From contig JAJBVJ010000253.1 in NCBI GenBank assembly GCA_020859875.1, positions 1 to 10,754 of the forward strand: 10,754 bases of DNA. Direction: 5' to 3'. Shown one piece after another: positions 1-7,573 of this stretch (positions within the stretch are counted from its first letter, which is position 1; each line of letters starts with the position of its first letter). A program made the translations under genes and the position numbers. This DNA is from Rikenellaceae bacterium (GTDB taxonomy: Bacteria > Bacteroidota > Bacteroidia > Bacteroidales > Rikenellaceae). A model generated the notes under the pieces. The model ran no database searches and was not told where the DNA came from. It worked only from the letters and a program-made list of their open reading frames with translations.

Positions 1-498
1 GATGGGGAAGGGTTCATAATCTGCCTCTAATGCCAACCATTGCTTTTCCGAACTTTTAACCAGTTTCTTCCTTATGGCATCGTAGTTGTCCGAGGATGAT
101 ATTTCGCCCGCGCTGTACACCGAAGCGATTATCCCGGCGGAGTTGGCAAGGAACCTAACACTGATCGGGGCGTCGCTCGTGGGCAGGGTAACGGTGAATT
201 TACCCTCGCTGTCGATCTGGGTCTCGTCCACGGGGATATGATACAGGAAGTCGTCGCCGTCGAACGCGAAAATATCGACGCTCACTATCTCTTTCTGCCT
301 GTCGTCGTCCATAAACCGCGTTACGGGGAGGCTATTTCCCGGAACCCGAATAGAAAACTGTACCGATGTTTGTTCCGCGCCGCCGGCACCGGGGCCTGGA
401 ATAATCTCGTCCTTGGCGCATCCGGCCAGAGCCATAACAGCCGTGCAAATCATCGCCGCCCGCCATAACTTATTTCTGTTTTTCGATTTATGTTTCAT
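1..498 (-). CDS. Fimbrillin-like lipoprotein, 5' part only (runs off the left edge)
   Basis: An open frame of 166 codons starts at ATG 498-496 and is still open at base 1, so the C-terminus is missing. The N-terminus has a basic stretch (KHKSKNRNK), a hydrophobic segment and a lipobox LAGC with Cys27, followed by the acidic/Gly/Pro linker common in Bacteroidetes surface lipoproteins. After this comes a beta-rich stretch (VQFSIRVPG) ending at Arg61 (VTRFM), the position where fimbrillin-type subunits carry an Arg for proteolytic trimming, then VSVDIFAFDGDDFLY, the pattern seen in the first domain of Mfa/FimA subunits. It lies 13 bp after the tip-protein gene and is surely co-transcribed. By analogy with mfa3-5 or fimC-E it is an accessory or alternative tip subunit. 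The exact family is not resolved from this fragment. Confidence 0.8.
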   Translation of the reverse strand, partial: MKHKSKNRNKLWRAAMICTAVMALAGCAKDEIIPGPGAGGAEQTSVQFSIRVPGNSLPVTRFMDDDRQKEIVSVDIFAFDGDDFLYHIPVDETQIDSEGKFTVTLPTSDAPISVRFLANSAGIIASVYSAGEISSSDNYDAIRKKLVKSSEKQWLALEADYEPFPI

Positions 499-511
499 AT
501 CTTCTTCAAAT

Positions 512-2656
512 CTAATATTCACGAATACAACGGACGGAGTAGCCGTAGGCGCCTTGCCTATAGCCTGCTGGTTTGATGTCACTACTGGTGAAGTACAGGC
601 TGTAACCGGTGTGAATCGACTCGGCAGTAGTAGACCAGTAGTACCCCTCCTCACCCTGGACATGCAACAGACCATTGAAGGCATAGTTACGCATGCCGCC
701 GGCAGGTAAGAATATAGTTCCTGACTCGGGTGCGGTATTGTTGGTAGTCTGCCTGTTGCCGAACCACCAACCGGTTGTCAGTGTAGCTGTACCGTAGCAG
801 CCCGAAATATTTGTAACGGCCTGCCGCACCCACGAATCGGTAACGGCGCTCCTGAAACTTGCGCCGTCCAGTATCTGCAACTCGGCAGAGGTCGGCATCC
901 GCCATCGGCCCTGAACCCAGCCTTGGTCGGATATGTAGCGGCAGATATCGCCTATCCCGTCAGTTATACTGTAGCCGAGGTTACCCGTTGACTCGGGATA
1001 AGCCGTCGCGAACTCATCCTCCACCTGGTTAAACCCGGAATAGGACGGGATATCTGACCATATCCATGACGACGGTGCGGTGTATCCGATCGGCGTGAAT
1101 ACCACATGGTCGGATGCAAACGTCAGGTTGCCGGCCCCAGCGTCGTAGTTTATACCTATAAGCGAACCGAACTTGAACATTAGTCCCTGAGCATTCGCCG
1201 GAACCGTCACATTGTCTTGCTCCGTCTCCGCAAACCATAAAGTTTCATCGGGCAGCATGATAATGTTGCTCTTGGCAAAAAATTCGGCTATGTTGAATCG
1301 AGCCTGCACGATGCGGACGACGTTCGTAAACCGCCCGGCGGTTATATGCAGGTATGCCGTTCGTTCAGAAGCATCCGGGTTATCCAAAAACCCGATCGTA
1401 AGGGTCCGGTCGGAGGTCATCGGCCCGTTCCAGTCGAGAGCATTAATCCATGTCGGGGGTGAGGAACCCTCGGGTTCTACCGGATCGTCCGAAAGAACGG
1501 CCATCCATTCGTAGGGGTAATCCGTTTCGACCTTTAATTCTACCTCTCCCGTCTGCCACGGCACCTCTACATCCACCTCATCCACCAAAAGGGTATACGG
1601 GCCGCCGTTAAAATCGACATAAAGTTCTTTGGTTTCCCAGTCTTTGACCAACAACTCTATATCGAGATGTTTTTCCCCCGGGCGGACCGTGGCATAAATT
1701 TCCAGATAAAGATTGCGTGGAAGGGTATAATCGAACGGCAGATCGCACCCGATTCGTCCCGGAAAGGTTTCCGAACCGATAACGGCCGAGAGCACCACGG
1801 CCTCATCCTTGTCGTCCGCCGGGGTGAAAACCTTTTCGGGCAGAATTATCCGCGGGTATTTTATCCGGTAATCGTAATCTCCCGATGATAGTGGCACAAT
1901 GTTTCCAAGCTGCATTGAATAATCTTGATTATCGGTTGCAGCGCTGTACTGCAAATTGTCTATGGTCGACGAATTATCCGCCATACCACTTATGACAGTG
2001 AAATGGTTGGGAAAATTGTCGAATTTTATATGCTTGAAATTGGCCATCTGGGATGCCGTAAGGTCGAGGGTAAGATCTACCCTGATGGCAAGCCTCTCAA
2101 GTTCGACTTCCCACACGCCGTCAACCGGTTTACCCTGGTATATAAGCTGGTCGTTACCGGTGATGATAACATATTCGCACACCCATGCCATAGGGACCAA
2201 GTTGAGGTTTCCGGGGACCCAATACAAGGCATCGATCCAGAAACAAAATTCGCGGTCACGGATATCGTCGAGTTTGGATTGCCCCGGTACAAGATCCTCT
2301 ATCGCATCAGGAAGAAAATCGTCGAGGGAGGCATTGGCAATGAAGACTACTGTGAAATTCCCCGTCAGAACGTTTATCACGGCCCCTGTTTCCAAGTCGG
2401 ACTGCGAGGATATATGTTCCCGGAAAGCCAGTGTTTTGTCCGATGTGTGGAAACCGAGTACGTAAATATCCTCTACCTGGTAATCGGCTTCGTCCCCTTC
2501 GATTGTCTGCGCACGGGTATGGGCGGGAGATACGGTAATTGTAACAGGTATCCCCTCTTCTTCTTCGGTGCCGCCTCTCTCCTTATTTGCCACGCATGAA
2601 GAAGCAAGGTTACAAACCGACAAAATGAGAAAGAAGGCCAATATATTATATTTCAT
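512..2656 (-). CDS. Large fimbrial tip-type lipoprotein: fimbrillin-like + BACON + FISUMP domains
   Basis: This 714-aa protein starts at ATG 2656. The frame is open to an ATG at 2710, but only the 2656 start gives a clean lipoprotein signal (MKYNILAFFLILS, lipobox ASSC, Cys21). Residues about 37-352 form a fimbrillin-like region with Arg48 (HTRAQ) near the start and the usual VEDIYVLGF strand. Residues about 354-453 look like a BACON domain: W-containing strands, then RTAYLHITAG and VVRIVQA. Residues about 466-714 match the FISUMP pattern (Fibrobacter succinogenes major paralogous domain, C-type-lectin-like): GRWRMPTSAEL at 583-593, IFLPAGG at 648, YYWSTT at 672 and the terminal GYSVRCIREY. 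Known tip proteins of Mfa/Fim pili are large and variable, so a surface-exposed adhesin binding glycan or host protein is inferred. It follows the anchor gene by 20 bp. The ligand cannot be read from the sequence. Confidence 0.85.
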   Translation of the reverse strand: MKYNILAFFLILSVCNLASSCVANKERGGTEEEEGIPVTITVSPAHTRAQTIEGDEADYQVEDIYVLGFHTSDKTLAFREHISSQSDLETGAVINVLTGNFTVVFIANASLDDFLPDAIEDLVPGQSKLDDIRDREFCFWIDALYWVPGNLNLVPMAWVCEYVIITGNDQLIYQGKPVDGVWEVELERLAIRVDLTLDLTASQMANFKHIKFDNFPNHFTVISGMADNSSTIDNLQYSAATDNQDYSMQLGNIVPLSSGDYDYRIKYPRIILPEKVFTPADDKDEAVVLSAVIGSETFPGRIGCDLPFDYTLPRNLYLEIYATVRPGEKHLDIELLVKDWETKELYVDFNGGPYTLLVDEVDVEVPWQTGEVELKVETDYPYEWMAVLSDDPVEPEGSSPPTWINALDWNGPMTSDRTLTIGFLDNPDASERTAYLHITAGRFTNVVRIVQARFNIAEFFAKSNIIMLPDETLWFAETEQDNVTVPANAQGLMFKFGSLIGINYDAGAGNLTFASDHVVFTPIGYTAPSSWIWSDIPSYSGFNQVEDEFATAYPESTGNLGYSITDGIGDICRYISDQGWVQGRWRMPTSAELQILDGASFRSAVTDSWVRQAVTNISGCYGTATLTTGWWFGNRQTTNNTAPESGTIFLPAGGMRNYAFNGLLHVQGEEGYYWSTTAESIHTGYSLYFTSSDIKPAGYRQGAYGYSVRCIREY

Positions 2657-2676
2657 CGCGGTCACATATTGTATTA

Positions 2677-3597
2677 TTATAATTCGGTAGGATTTCCATT
2701 GTAATCCCAACCGTTTACTGAAACCGTAAGACCGAGATTCTCGTCGAATTCCAGTTTTATATCGAACTCGAACTCGCGGTCGAAGTCGACCCTCTGGCCC
2801 GAGTCAGCGTAAGCTTTTTTGATCATCTGCACCAGATCGCCCGAATAGAGGCTCTCGTCGGTCGTAAGGTCCATGAAGTCGAACAACGGTGTGCGGTCTT
2901 CGGTAAGCCGCAGGACTTTCATGGATGCTTTCAGCAACCCGTCTGCAAACCTTGCAGTGCGGGTATATTCAACCTCGTTCATTCCCTCCACTATGGAATT
3001 ATCGAACAGGTAATGTGTGTTGTTATCCTTAACCGTAAAACTGTAATCGTCGCCGCTGGCGGGAATTCCCCCGACGGTGAAGTTAAGACGGTAGGTATCG
3101 GGTTTGATCGTTATCGTAAATTCATTGTTCCGGTTTGCTACAACATGAGCATCGGTTAGCATACCGTGGTGAAGGTCTGCCATATCGTCGGTTATCTTCC
3201 CGTCTTCGGGATACTGCAAGCCCACTATAAGCTCGTCCGCGGAACCCGGATCGCCGCTCGGGGCGTATGATATGTTTTGGTTCGTCCAGGCTATAAAATG
3301 ATATATCCCGGGATCGATCTCCAGCTCGACGGCATACTCCTGCCCGGGAGTGTAGGCGCCGCCCTGCCAAGTTCCCACATAGCGTTCCTGCATGTCGAAG
3401 ATATAGAGGAACACGTTATCGATATTGTAATGTTCCGATCCTGCACGGGATATCCCTTCGAGGGTTTCGATTAAGATTCGCAAGTTGGGAACATCTTCCG
3501 CACAATCGTTCCTGTCGTCCTTCAGGCAGGACTGCAAGGACAGGATCATTCCCAGCACGGGGAACAGAGACCTTAATATGGAATATATATATTTCAT
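2677..3597 (-). CDS. FimB/Mfa2-family fimbrial anchor lipoprotein
   Basis: This 306-aa protein starts at ATG 3597. An in-frame ATG at 3723 would add 42 residues with no signal character, whereas MKYIYSILRSLFPVLGMIL followed by lipobox LQSC (Cys24) is a proper lipoprotein signal. The Cys24-LKDDRNDC32 spacing, the strand VFLYIFDMQERYVG and the motif GIYHFIAWTNQ are typical of the Mfa2 family, and the length matches (about 300 aa). Known members stay lipid-anchored in the outer membrane, cap the pilus base and limit fimbrial length. The sequence ISRAG around Arg51 resembles the trimming site of the shaft subunits, although family anchors are thought to keep their lipid. The gene directly follows the major subunit, the same order as mfa1-mfa2 and fimA-fimB, with a hairpin-bearing 148-bp gap between them. 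Confidence 0.9.
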   Translation of the reverse strand: MKYIYSILRSLFPVLGMILSLQSCLKDDRNDCAEDVPNLRILIETLEGISRAGSEHYNIDNVFLYIFDMQERYVGTWQGGAYTPGQEYAVELEIDPGIYHFIAWTNQNISYAPSGDPGSADELIVGLQYPEDGKITDDMADLHHGMLTDAHVVANRNNEFTITIKPDTYRLNFTVGGIPASGDDYSFTVKDNNTHYLFDNSIVEGMNEVEYTRTARFADGLLKASMKVLRLTEDRTPLFDFMDLTTDESLYSGDLVQMIKKAYADSGQRVDFDREFEFDIKLEFDENLGLTVSVNGWDYNGNPTEL

Positions 3598-3654
3598 CGC
3601 CAGATGCTTTGATGGTACCGTCTCCGGTGGAAAATATAATTGCGGTTTTTCTGT

Positions 3655-3671
3655 CCGGGCCTTCCGCCCGG
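3655..3671 (-). other. Short GC-rich hairpin in the mfa1-mfa2 type intergenic gap
   Basis: CCGGGC and GCCCGG form a 6-bp stem with a 5-nt loop. No T-run follows in the minus direction, so it is not an intrinsic terminator by itself. It lies between the longer hairpin at 3694-3726 and the start of the anchor gene, and could stabilise the 5' end of a processed anchor mRNA. That role is inference. Confidence 0.35.
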
Positions 3672-3693
3672 CATTAAAAAAGGATAGGGAAAA

Positions 3694-3726
3694 ATCATGG
3701 CCTGCCCGTGCGGAACAGGCCATGAT
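3694..3726 (-). terminator. Strong hairpin, likely partial terminator or attenuator after the major fimbrillin gene
   Basis: ATCATGGCCTG (3694-3704) pairs perfectly with CAGGCCATGAT (3716-3726), giving an 11-bp stem with an 11-nt loop. It begins 19 bp past the fimbrillin stop codon and is followed by TTTT in the minus direction. The short U-tract suggests incomplete termination. Such a structure would let the shaft subunit be made in excess while some transcripts continue into the anchor and tip genes. It could equally act as an mRNA-stabilising 3' end after processing. Confidence 0.65.
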
Positions 3727-3745
3727 CAGGGAATATTATATCAGA

Positions 3746-5212
3746 TTAAAATTCGTCGCCGCCGAGTTCCATTTCGGTTTCGGCATAATCCCACGGCTTC
3801 ACGGAAATGGTCACTTTCAATGTGGCGTCGTCTTCGGTCAGATTACCGTTATCACCGCCGTCACCACCGCCTCCGGGAGGATTCGGGTTTTCACCTTTGT
3901 CGGGATTGTTGGGATCGATCGGAAGGTCGCCGTCGCCGTCGGTATCGGGGTAGCCTTTCCCGAAGTCTCCTTCGGAGACGGATATACCGTTTATAACGAT
4001 GTTGATGAACTGGTTACGGTAAACGTTATACTTCTCCATGGAAGCTTCGTCTTTATTGAGGAAGACGCGGTAATAAACATAGCCTCCGAGAAAATCGTAC
4101 GTATGGATATAATCATGATCGATGCCGTCTGCATCCAATTTTGCCAGGATATCATTTTTATTATTACCCGGCAGGCAAATGTAATCACTACCGCCATCGA
4201 CTCTCACAAGTGTAAAAGCTTCGGTACCGTCCAAACCCGGGCCGGTATATTCAATATTGTTCCCGGTGACAACCGCCGTGGCATCGAGTGCTAGACTGGT
4301 CTTGACATAAGCATATGTGGTGTTATTGTAACGGGCCACCACTTTTTTCCCGTTGGGTATGTTCTCGCCGATATAAAATCCGTCGATTGTTTCCCTGGCC
4401 GACGGCTTGTCGGTATCTATACCTTTAAACACCGGCAGGTTGGTGGTGTAGTGGTCATAGACGTTCAGTACATCGGCAACGTCGGCTACCTCCCCGATAA
4501 GAGATCTGCGGTAGCCGTTATTGTAGAAAGCAGGGGCGAAATAGCTTTTATAGGCATCCTGCACCACGAAGAATTCCTTTACCGTTATTTTCATTTCGGT
4601 ATTTGTCGTTGCGTCCCAGGTTACGGTAAATTCCGGGTCGGCAATAGCGTCGTCTATGGTTGCAACGACTTTGGCAACGGTGCGTTCAAGACCCACTTCG
4701 ACGTTGTTTTCATAAGCCACAACCCCGAGCGTAGCTTCGACCCTTCCGAACATGGTTATATATCCGTTGTTATCGATAAGATCGGAAGTGTTTACCACGG
4801 CAAGCAGATCGTCCTCACTCGACGGGTTTGCTATGACAAGTGCCGCCGGAACATTGGCCGCAGCATAGATAATTTTATCTCCCGATTTGCTGTCCAGTTC
4901 GTCGATAAGGGTGTATGTATTTCCCGATTTCTGGAAATCCGAAGACAGGCTCAGTGCTTTGTAGGCATCTCCGTCCGCGGGGGTACCATCCGTATTAAAA
5001 ACATAGATATAGATATTATCACCTATGTAACTTTCGGTTGCGGTGGCATTCTGGGTGCCGTTAGCTCTGGATCCCATATTCTGGGGTAGGGTAATGGAAA
5101 GGCCGAAGGTTGTCTTTTCTCCTTCCGCGGAGCCGCCTCCCTTGTCGTCTTTCGAGCAGGCGGCCAGTGTCAGGGCTGCAAGGGCAGCCACCATGATTGT
5201 TCTTAATTTCAT
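3746..5212 (-). CDS. Mfa1-type major fimbrillin (pilus shaft subunit)
   Basis: This 488-aa lipoprotein precursor has signal MKLRTIMVAALAALTLAAC with the lipid Cys at 19, followed by SKDDKGGG. The strand TTFGLSITLPQ leads to Arg49 in GSRANG, the expected site where an Arg-specific protease frees the mature subunit and opens the donor-strand groove. IYIYVFNTDGTPAD and YAAANVP (about 115) are typical N-domain strands. The C-domain ends in YNVYRNQFINIVINGI (about 395), a Gly/Pro/Asp-rich linker (423-457) and a last strand TLKVTISVKPW, the layout of the Mfa1 C-terminal family. It would polymerise by strand exchange into the fimbrial shaft. The gene is 32 bp after the DUF3868 gene and is followed by the hairpin at 3694-3726. 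The residue positions compared with P. gingivalis come from memory and should be aligned. Confidence 0.9.
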   Translation of the reverse strand: MKLRTIMVAALAALTLAACSKDDKGGGSAEGEKTTFGLSITLPQNMGSRANGTQNATATESYIGDNIYIYVFNTDGTPADGDAYKALSLSSDFQKSGNTYTLIDELDSKSGDKIIYAAANVPAALVIANPSSEDDLLAVVNTSDLIDNNGYITMFGRVEATLGVVAYENNVEVGLERTVAKVVATIDDAIADPEFTVTWDATTNTEMKITVKEFFVVQDAYKSYFAPAFYNNGYRRSLIGEVADVADVLNVYDHYTTNLPVFKGIDTDKPSARETIDGFYIGENIPNGKKVVARYNNTTYAYVKTSLALDATAVVTGNNIEYTGPGLDGTEAFTLVRVDGGSDYICLPGNNKNDILAKLDADGIDHDYIHTYDFLGGYVYYRVFLNKDEASMEKYNVYRNQFINIVINGISVSEGDFGKGYPDTDGDGDLPIDPNNPDKGENPNPPGGGGDGGDNGNLTEDDATLKVTISVKPWDYAETEMELGGDEF

Positions 5213-5244
5213 AATTTTTAGATGTTGGTTAAACTGTGAGATAA

Positions 5245-6924
5245 TTAGTTGTTGTTTTTATATCGTTGCATACGGAAATCATCATCTCGTTTGGTTTCGA
5301 GTTCAGTGAGGTTATGGGCGGCCTGCTCACTACCGTCGGCGGCGGCTTGCCGCAGATAGGCTTCTGCGGTGTAGAGGTCGCCCGAAAGCAGGTAATATAC
5401 CCCGAGGTTGTCGGCGGCTTCGGGCCGGTCGGCAACCCGGTCGAGGTGGCGTTTGGCCGAAGCCAGTTCCCCGCGGCCGAGCAGTACGGCGGCATAATTT
5501 AAAATGGCTGTGGTATCGTCCGGGTAGTGGCGGATTATGGTTTCGAAGATGTTTTCCCACTGGGGGCTTCCCTGTTGGTAAGACTGGGCCAGCAGGAACA
5601 GTTCACGCTGGGAAAGCATTTCGGGAATGCGGGCGGCAAGCGAGCGGGACTCCTCCACGGAATAGTCCTTGACCGAGAAGTCTATCTGGTATTCTACCCT
5701 GCGCAGCTGCGGAAACATCCCGCTGCTCATTGCCGTCCACGGGTAGCCGAGGGCTTTCAACCGGGCCTCCTTACGGTCGGGTTCGTCCGTTGAATCGATT
5801 ATGGCAAGTACCTCTGCCTTGCGCACCAGGTCGCTCTCTTCGACCAGTATCCGCAGGCCGTCCCAGTCTTCGGCGGTGGAACTTACACTTATCAGATCTG
5901 CCGCTATTCCGAAATTCTGAGTAATATAATTAGCGAGGGCTTGTGACCTCTCCCGGGCCAACCTCTCGTTACTTACGTAACTTCCTTCCGGCGAGGCGTA
6001 ACCCTCGACGAACAGCCCGGTTATCTGCACGTCGGCGTCGGACTGTACCTTGCGTATGGCGGCCTCGATCTTGGCGAGTTCCTCCGGGTTGCGGCGGAAC
6101 GTCGGCACTATAACCGACCGCCCTACGGCAAAGTCGAGGTATGCTTGTCCCTGCATCTTGCGCAGTTTTTCTTCGCGCTCGGGTAAAATAAAGTTTACTT
6201 GTGGCTGCACTTCGTATGGCTCGCGCGGCTGAAGTTTAACCCGTCCGGCCGAGGCGATGGTATAGAGTTGCTCCTTACCCGCCGGTGAACCGACCACCTG
6301 GTGGATATCCAACACCGCCTCATCCATCCATATCTCATACGGGAGGCGCATCGAGTATCTGACAAGGGTGTCGGTATAATTGGTGACGGCTATTTTAATA
6401 TCGGGCAATTTATCAAGCAGACTCGGCTGGTGAAATTTCTGACGGCGGCGGTATAGTTGGTCTTTGCCCCGGCCGTTTACCAGAAGTCCGGCTCCGGTTA
6501 CGGTACTGTCGCCCGCGACCATTTCCGGAATAAGCAGATAGCTGAGGCGGCGGTTCATTACATCCCCCCGCATCCGTATATCGAGGCCGACAACCAGTTC
6601 GTTGTCCTGTTCTGAAAGTTCCACTACCGTTACTTTCATCTGTCCCGCATATTCGGTGGGATCGATGCGCCGTCGTGTCTGTGCCTTGACCGGCACGGCG
6701 AACACCGCCGGTACTGCAAAGCGGTATGTGGTAGGACTTCCCCCGTCCATAAGTTTAAGATCGCCCATCTCGACATAGAGCGAGTCGCCGACAAGATGTG
6801 CCGTAAATGATTCTATCACAAAACGTCCGTCGCCCAGTTCCACACGACCGGTTATGGTTTCCGGCTGTTGGGCGTATATGCTCGTGGTAACGAGCAGGTA
6901 TAGTGTAGTATAAATATATCTCAT
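5245..6924 (-). CDS. DUF3868 domain protein with OmpA-like and TPR-like regions
   Basis: This 559-aa protein has a Sec signal (MRYIYTTLYLLVTTSIYA, cleavage near AQQ). Residues about 20-110 are the DUF3868-type beta region (ITGRVELGDGRFVIESF, LVGDSLYVEM). Residues about 263-418 resemble an OmpA C-terminal domain: DFAVGRSVIVPTF, then VEGYASPEGS at 306-315 and NERLARERSQALANYI at 319-334, where family members bind peptidoglycan. Residues about 455-540 contain TPR-like helices (AILNYAAVLLGRGELASAKRHL, NLGVYYLLSGDLYTAEAYL). It is therefore probably periplasmic, linking cell wall and outer membrane during fimbrial assembly. It starts only 2 bp after the DUF3575 stop, which suggests translational coupling and a joint function. 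This pair regularly precedes fimbrillin genes in Bacteroidales, but the biochemical role is unknown. Confidence 0.85.
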   Translation of the reverse strand: MRYIYTTLYLLVTTSIYAQQPETITGRVELGDGRFVIESFTAHLVGDSLYVEMGDLKLMDGGSPTTYRFAVPAVFAVPVKAQTRRRIDPTEYAGQMKVTVVELSEQDNELVVGLDIRMRGDVMNRRLSYLLIPEMVAGDSTVTGAGLLVNGRGKDQLYRRRQKFHQPSLLDKLPDIKIAVTNYTDTLVRYSMRLPYEIWMDEAVLDIHQVVGSPAGKEQLYTIASAGRVKLQPREPYEVQPQVNFILPEREEKLRKMQGQAYLDFAVGRSVIVPTFRRNPEELAKIEAAIRKVQSDADVQITGLFVEGYASPEGSYVSNERLARERSQALANYITQNFGIAADLISVSSTAEDWDGLRILVEESDLVRKAEVLAIIDSTDEPDRKEARLKALGYPWTAMSSGMFPQLRRVEYQIDFSVKDYSVEESRSLAARIPEMLSQRELFLLAQSYQQGSPQWENIFETIIRHYPDDTTAILNYAAVLLGRGELASAKRHLDRVADRPEAADNLGVYYLLSGDLYTAEAYLRQAAADGSEQAAHNLTELETKRDDDFRMQRYKNNN

Positions 6925-6926
6925 CG

Positions 6927-7523
6927 TCAGAACCGTTTGGATTTAATCATGTAGATAAACGACACGCCTACGTTCGTAGGGCCCAGCCAGTGCTTGTGCG
7001 TCCGTTCGATAAAGTCTCCGCACCTGTGGCACTCGTACCGCTCGTAGTTATAGTAGACATAGCCCAGCCCGGCGGTCGCTTCCAGGTTCCAATGTGGCGA
7101 AAGGAACCACTGGTAGCCGTAAGAGAAACCGACCCCGGCTCCGTAACCCTCATAACGGTTCTCTTTCAGGTTGGCCAGTCCGCCCAGCGGTATGTTTACC
7201 CCGCCCGCGTTATAGCTGGTAAACAGCCCGTGTAGGCCCAAAAAGTGGCCGTCCCATTTCTCGTATGGCCAGAACCGAACCTCGGGCCGTACAAGCCAGT
7301 GTTGTATTTTCTTGTTGGATTCCGTACTACCGAAACGCCACGGATTATATGATCCTGTTATATCGAATGTCAGTTTATTACCCAACGCTATTTCCACACC
7401 AATGTTCGGGGTAGTAGTCCCCCAATATAGGGCGTTGGTCTTTATCCCGACCTGTTGGGCGGAAAGAATTTGGATTGTAAAAGGCAGAAGTAATGCTGCG
7501 AGGATAAGTAGGGCTCTCTTCAT
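6927..7523 (-). CDS. DUF3575 outer-membrane beta-barrel protein
   Basis: This 198-aa protein has an N-terminal signal (MKRALLILAALLLPFTIQILSA). It then shows alternating amphipathic strands rich in Tyr, Trp and Gly, as in small outer-membrane barrels: IGVEIALGNKLTFDITGSYNPW, LVRPEVRFWPY, GVGFSYGYQWFL, WNLEATAGLGYVYYNY. The C-terminal part contains YECHRCGD (Cys165 and Cys168) followed by HKHWLGPTNVGVSFIYMI, which matches the conserved end of DUF3575 proteins as I know them. A transport reaction cannot be assigned. The tight coupling to the DUF3868 gene suggests a barrel partnered with a periplasmic OmpA/TPR protein in fimbrial biogenesis. The gap to the upstream 125-aa gene is 50 bp with no recognisable promoter. 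Confidence 0.87.
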   Translation of the reverse strand: MKRALLILAALLLPFTIQILSAQQVGIKTNALYWGTTTPNIGVEIALGNKLTFDITGSYNPWRFGSTESNKKIQHWLVRPEVRFWPYEKWDGHFLGLHGLFTSYNAGGVNIPLGGLANLKENRYEGYGAGVGFSYGYQWFLSPHWNLEATAGLGYVYYNYERYECHRCGDFIERTHKHWLGPTNVGVSFIYMIKSKRF

Positions 7524-7573
7524 ATTATATATCTTTGGGGCTTATATTTTATCGTTCGGGGCAGAGCGGTTGT

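Noticed and set aside
1925..2599. Long plus-strand frame of 224 codons opposite the tip-type gene.
   Set aside because: It is antisense to a well-supported gene with domain matches and shows no signal, domain or composition of its own.
3810..3819. Ten bases (GTCACTTTCA) of the right recombination core recur inside the fimbrillin gene.
   Set aside because: The match stops before the second arm, lies in coding sequence for a conserved beta-strand (LKVT) and has no partner site, so it is most likely coincidence.
3485..4294. Long plus-strand frame of 269 codons opposite the fimbrillin and anchor genes.
   Set aside because: It crosses two clear minus-strand genes and the terminator hairpin; its translation is low-complexity Val/Ile-rich shadow sequence.
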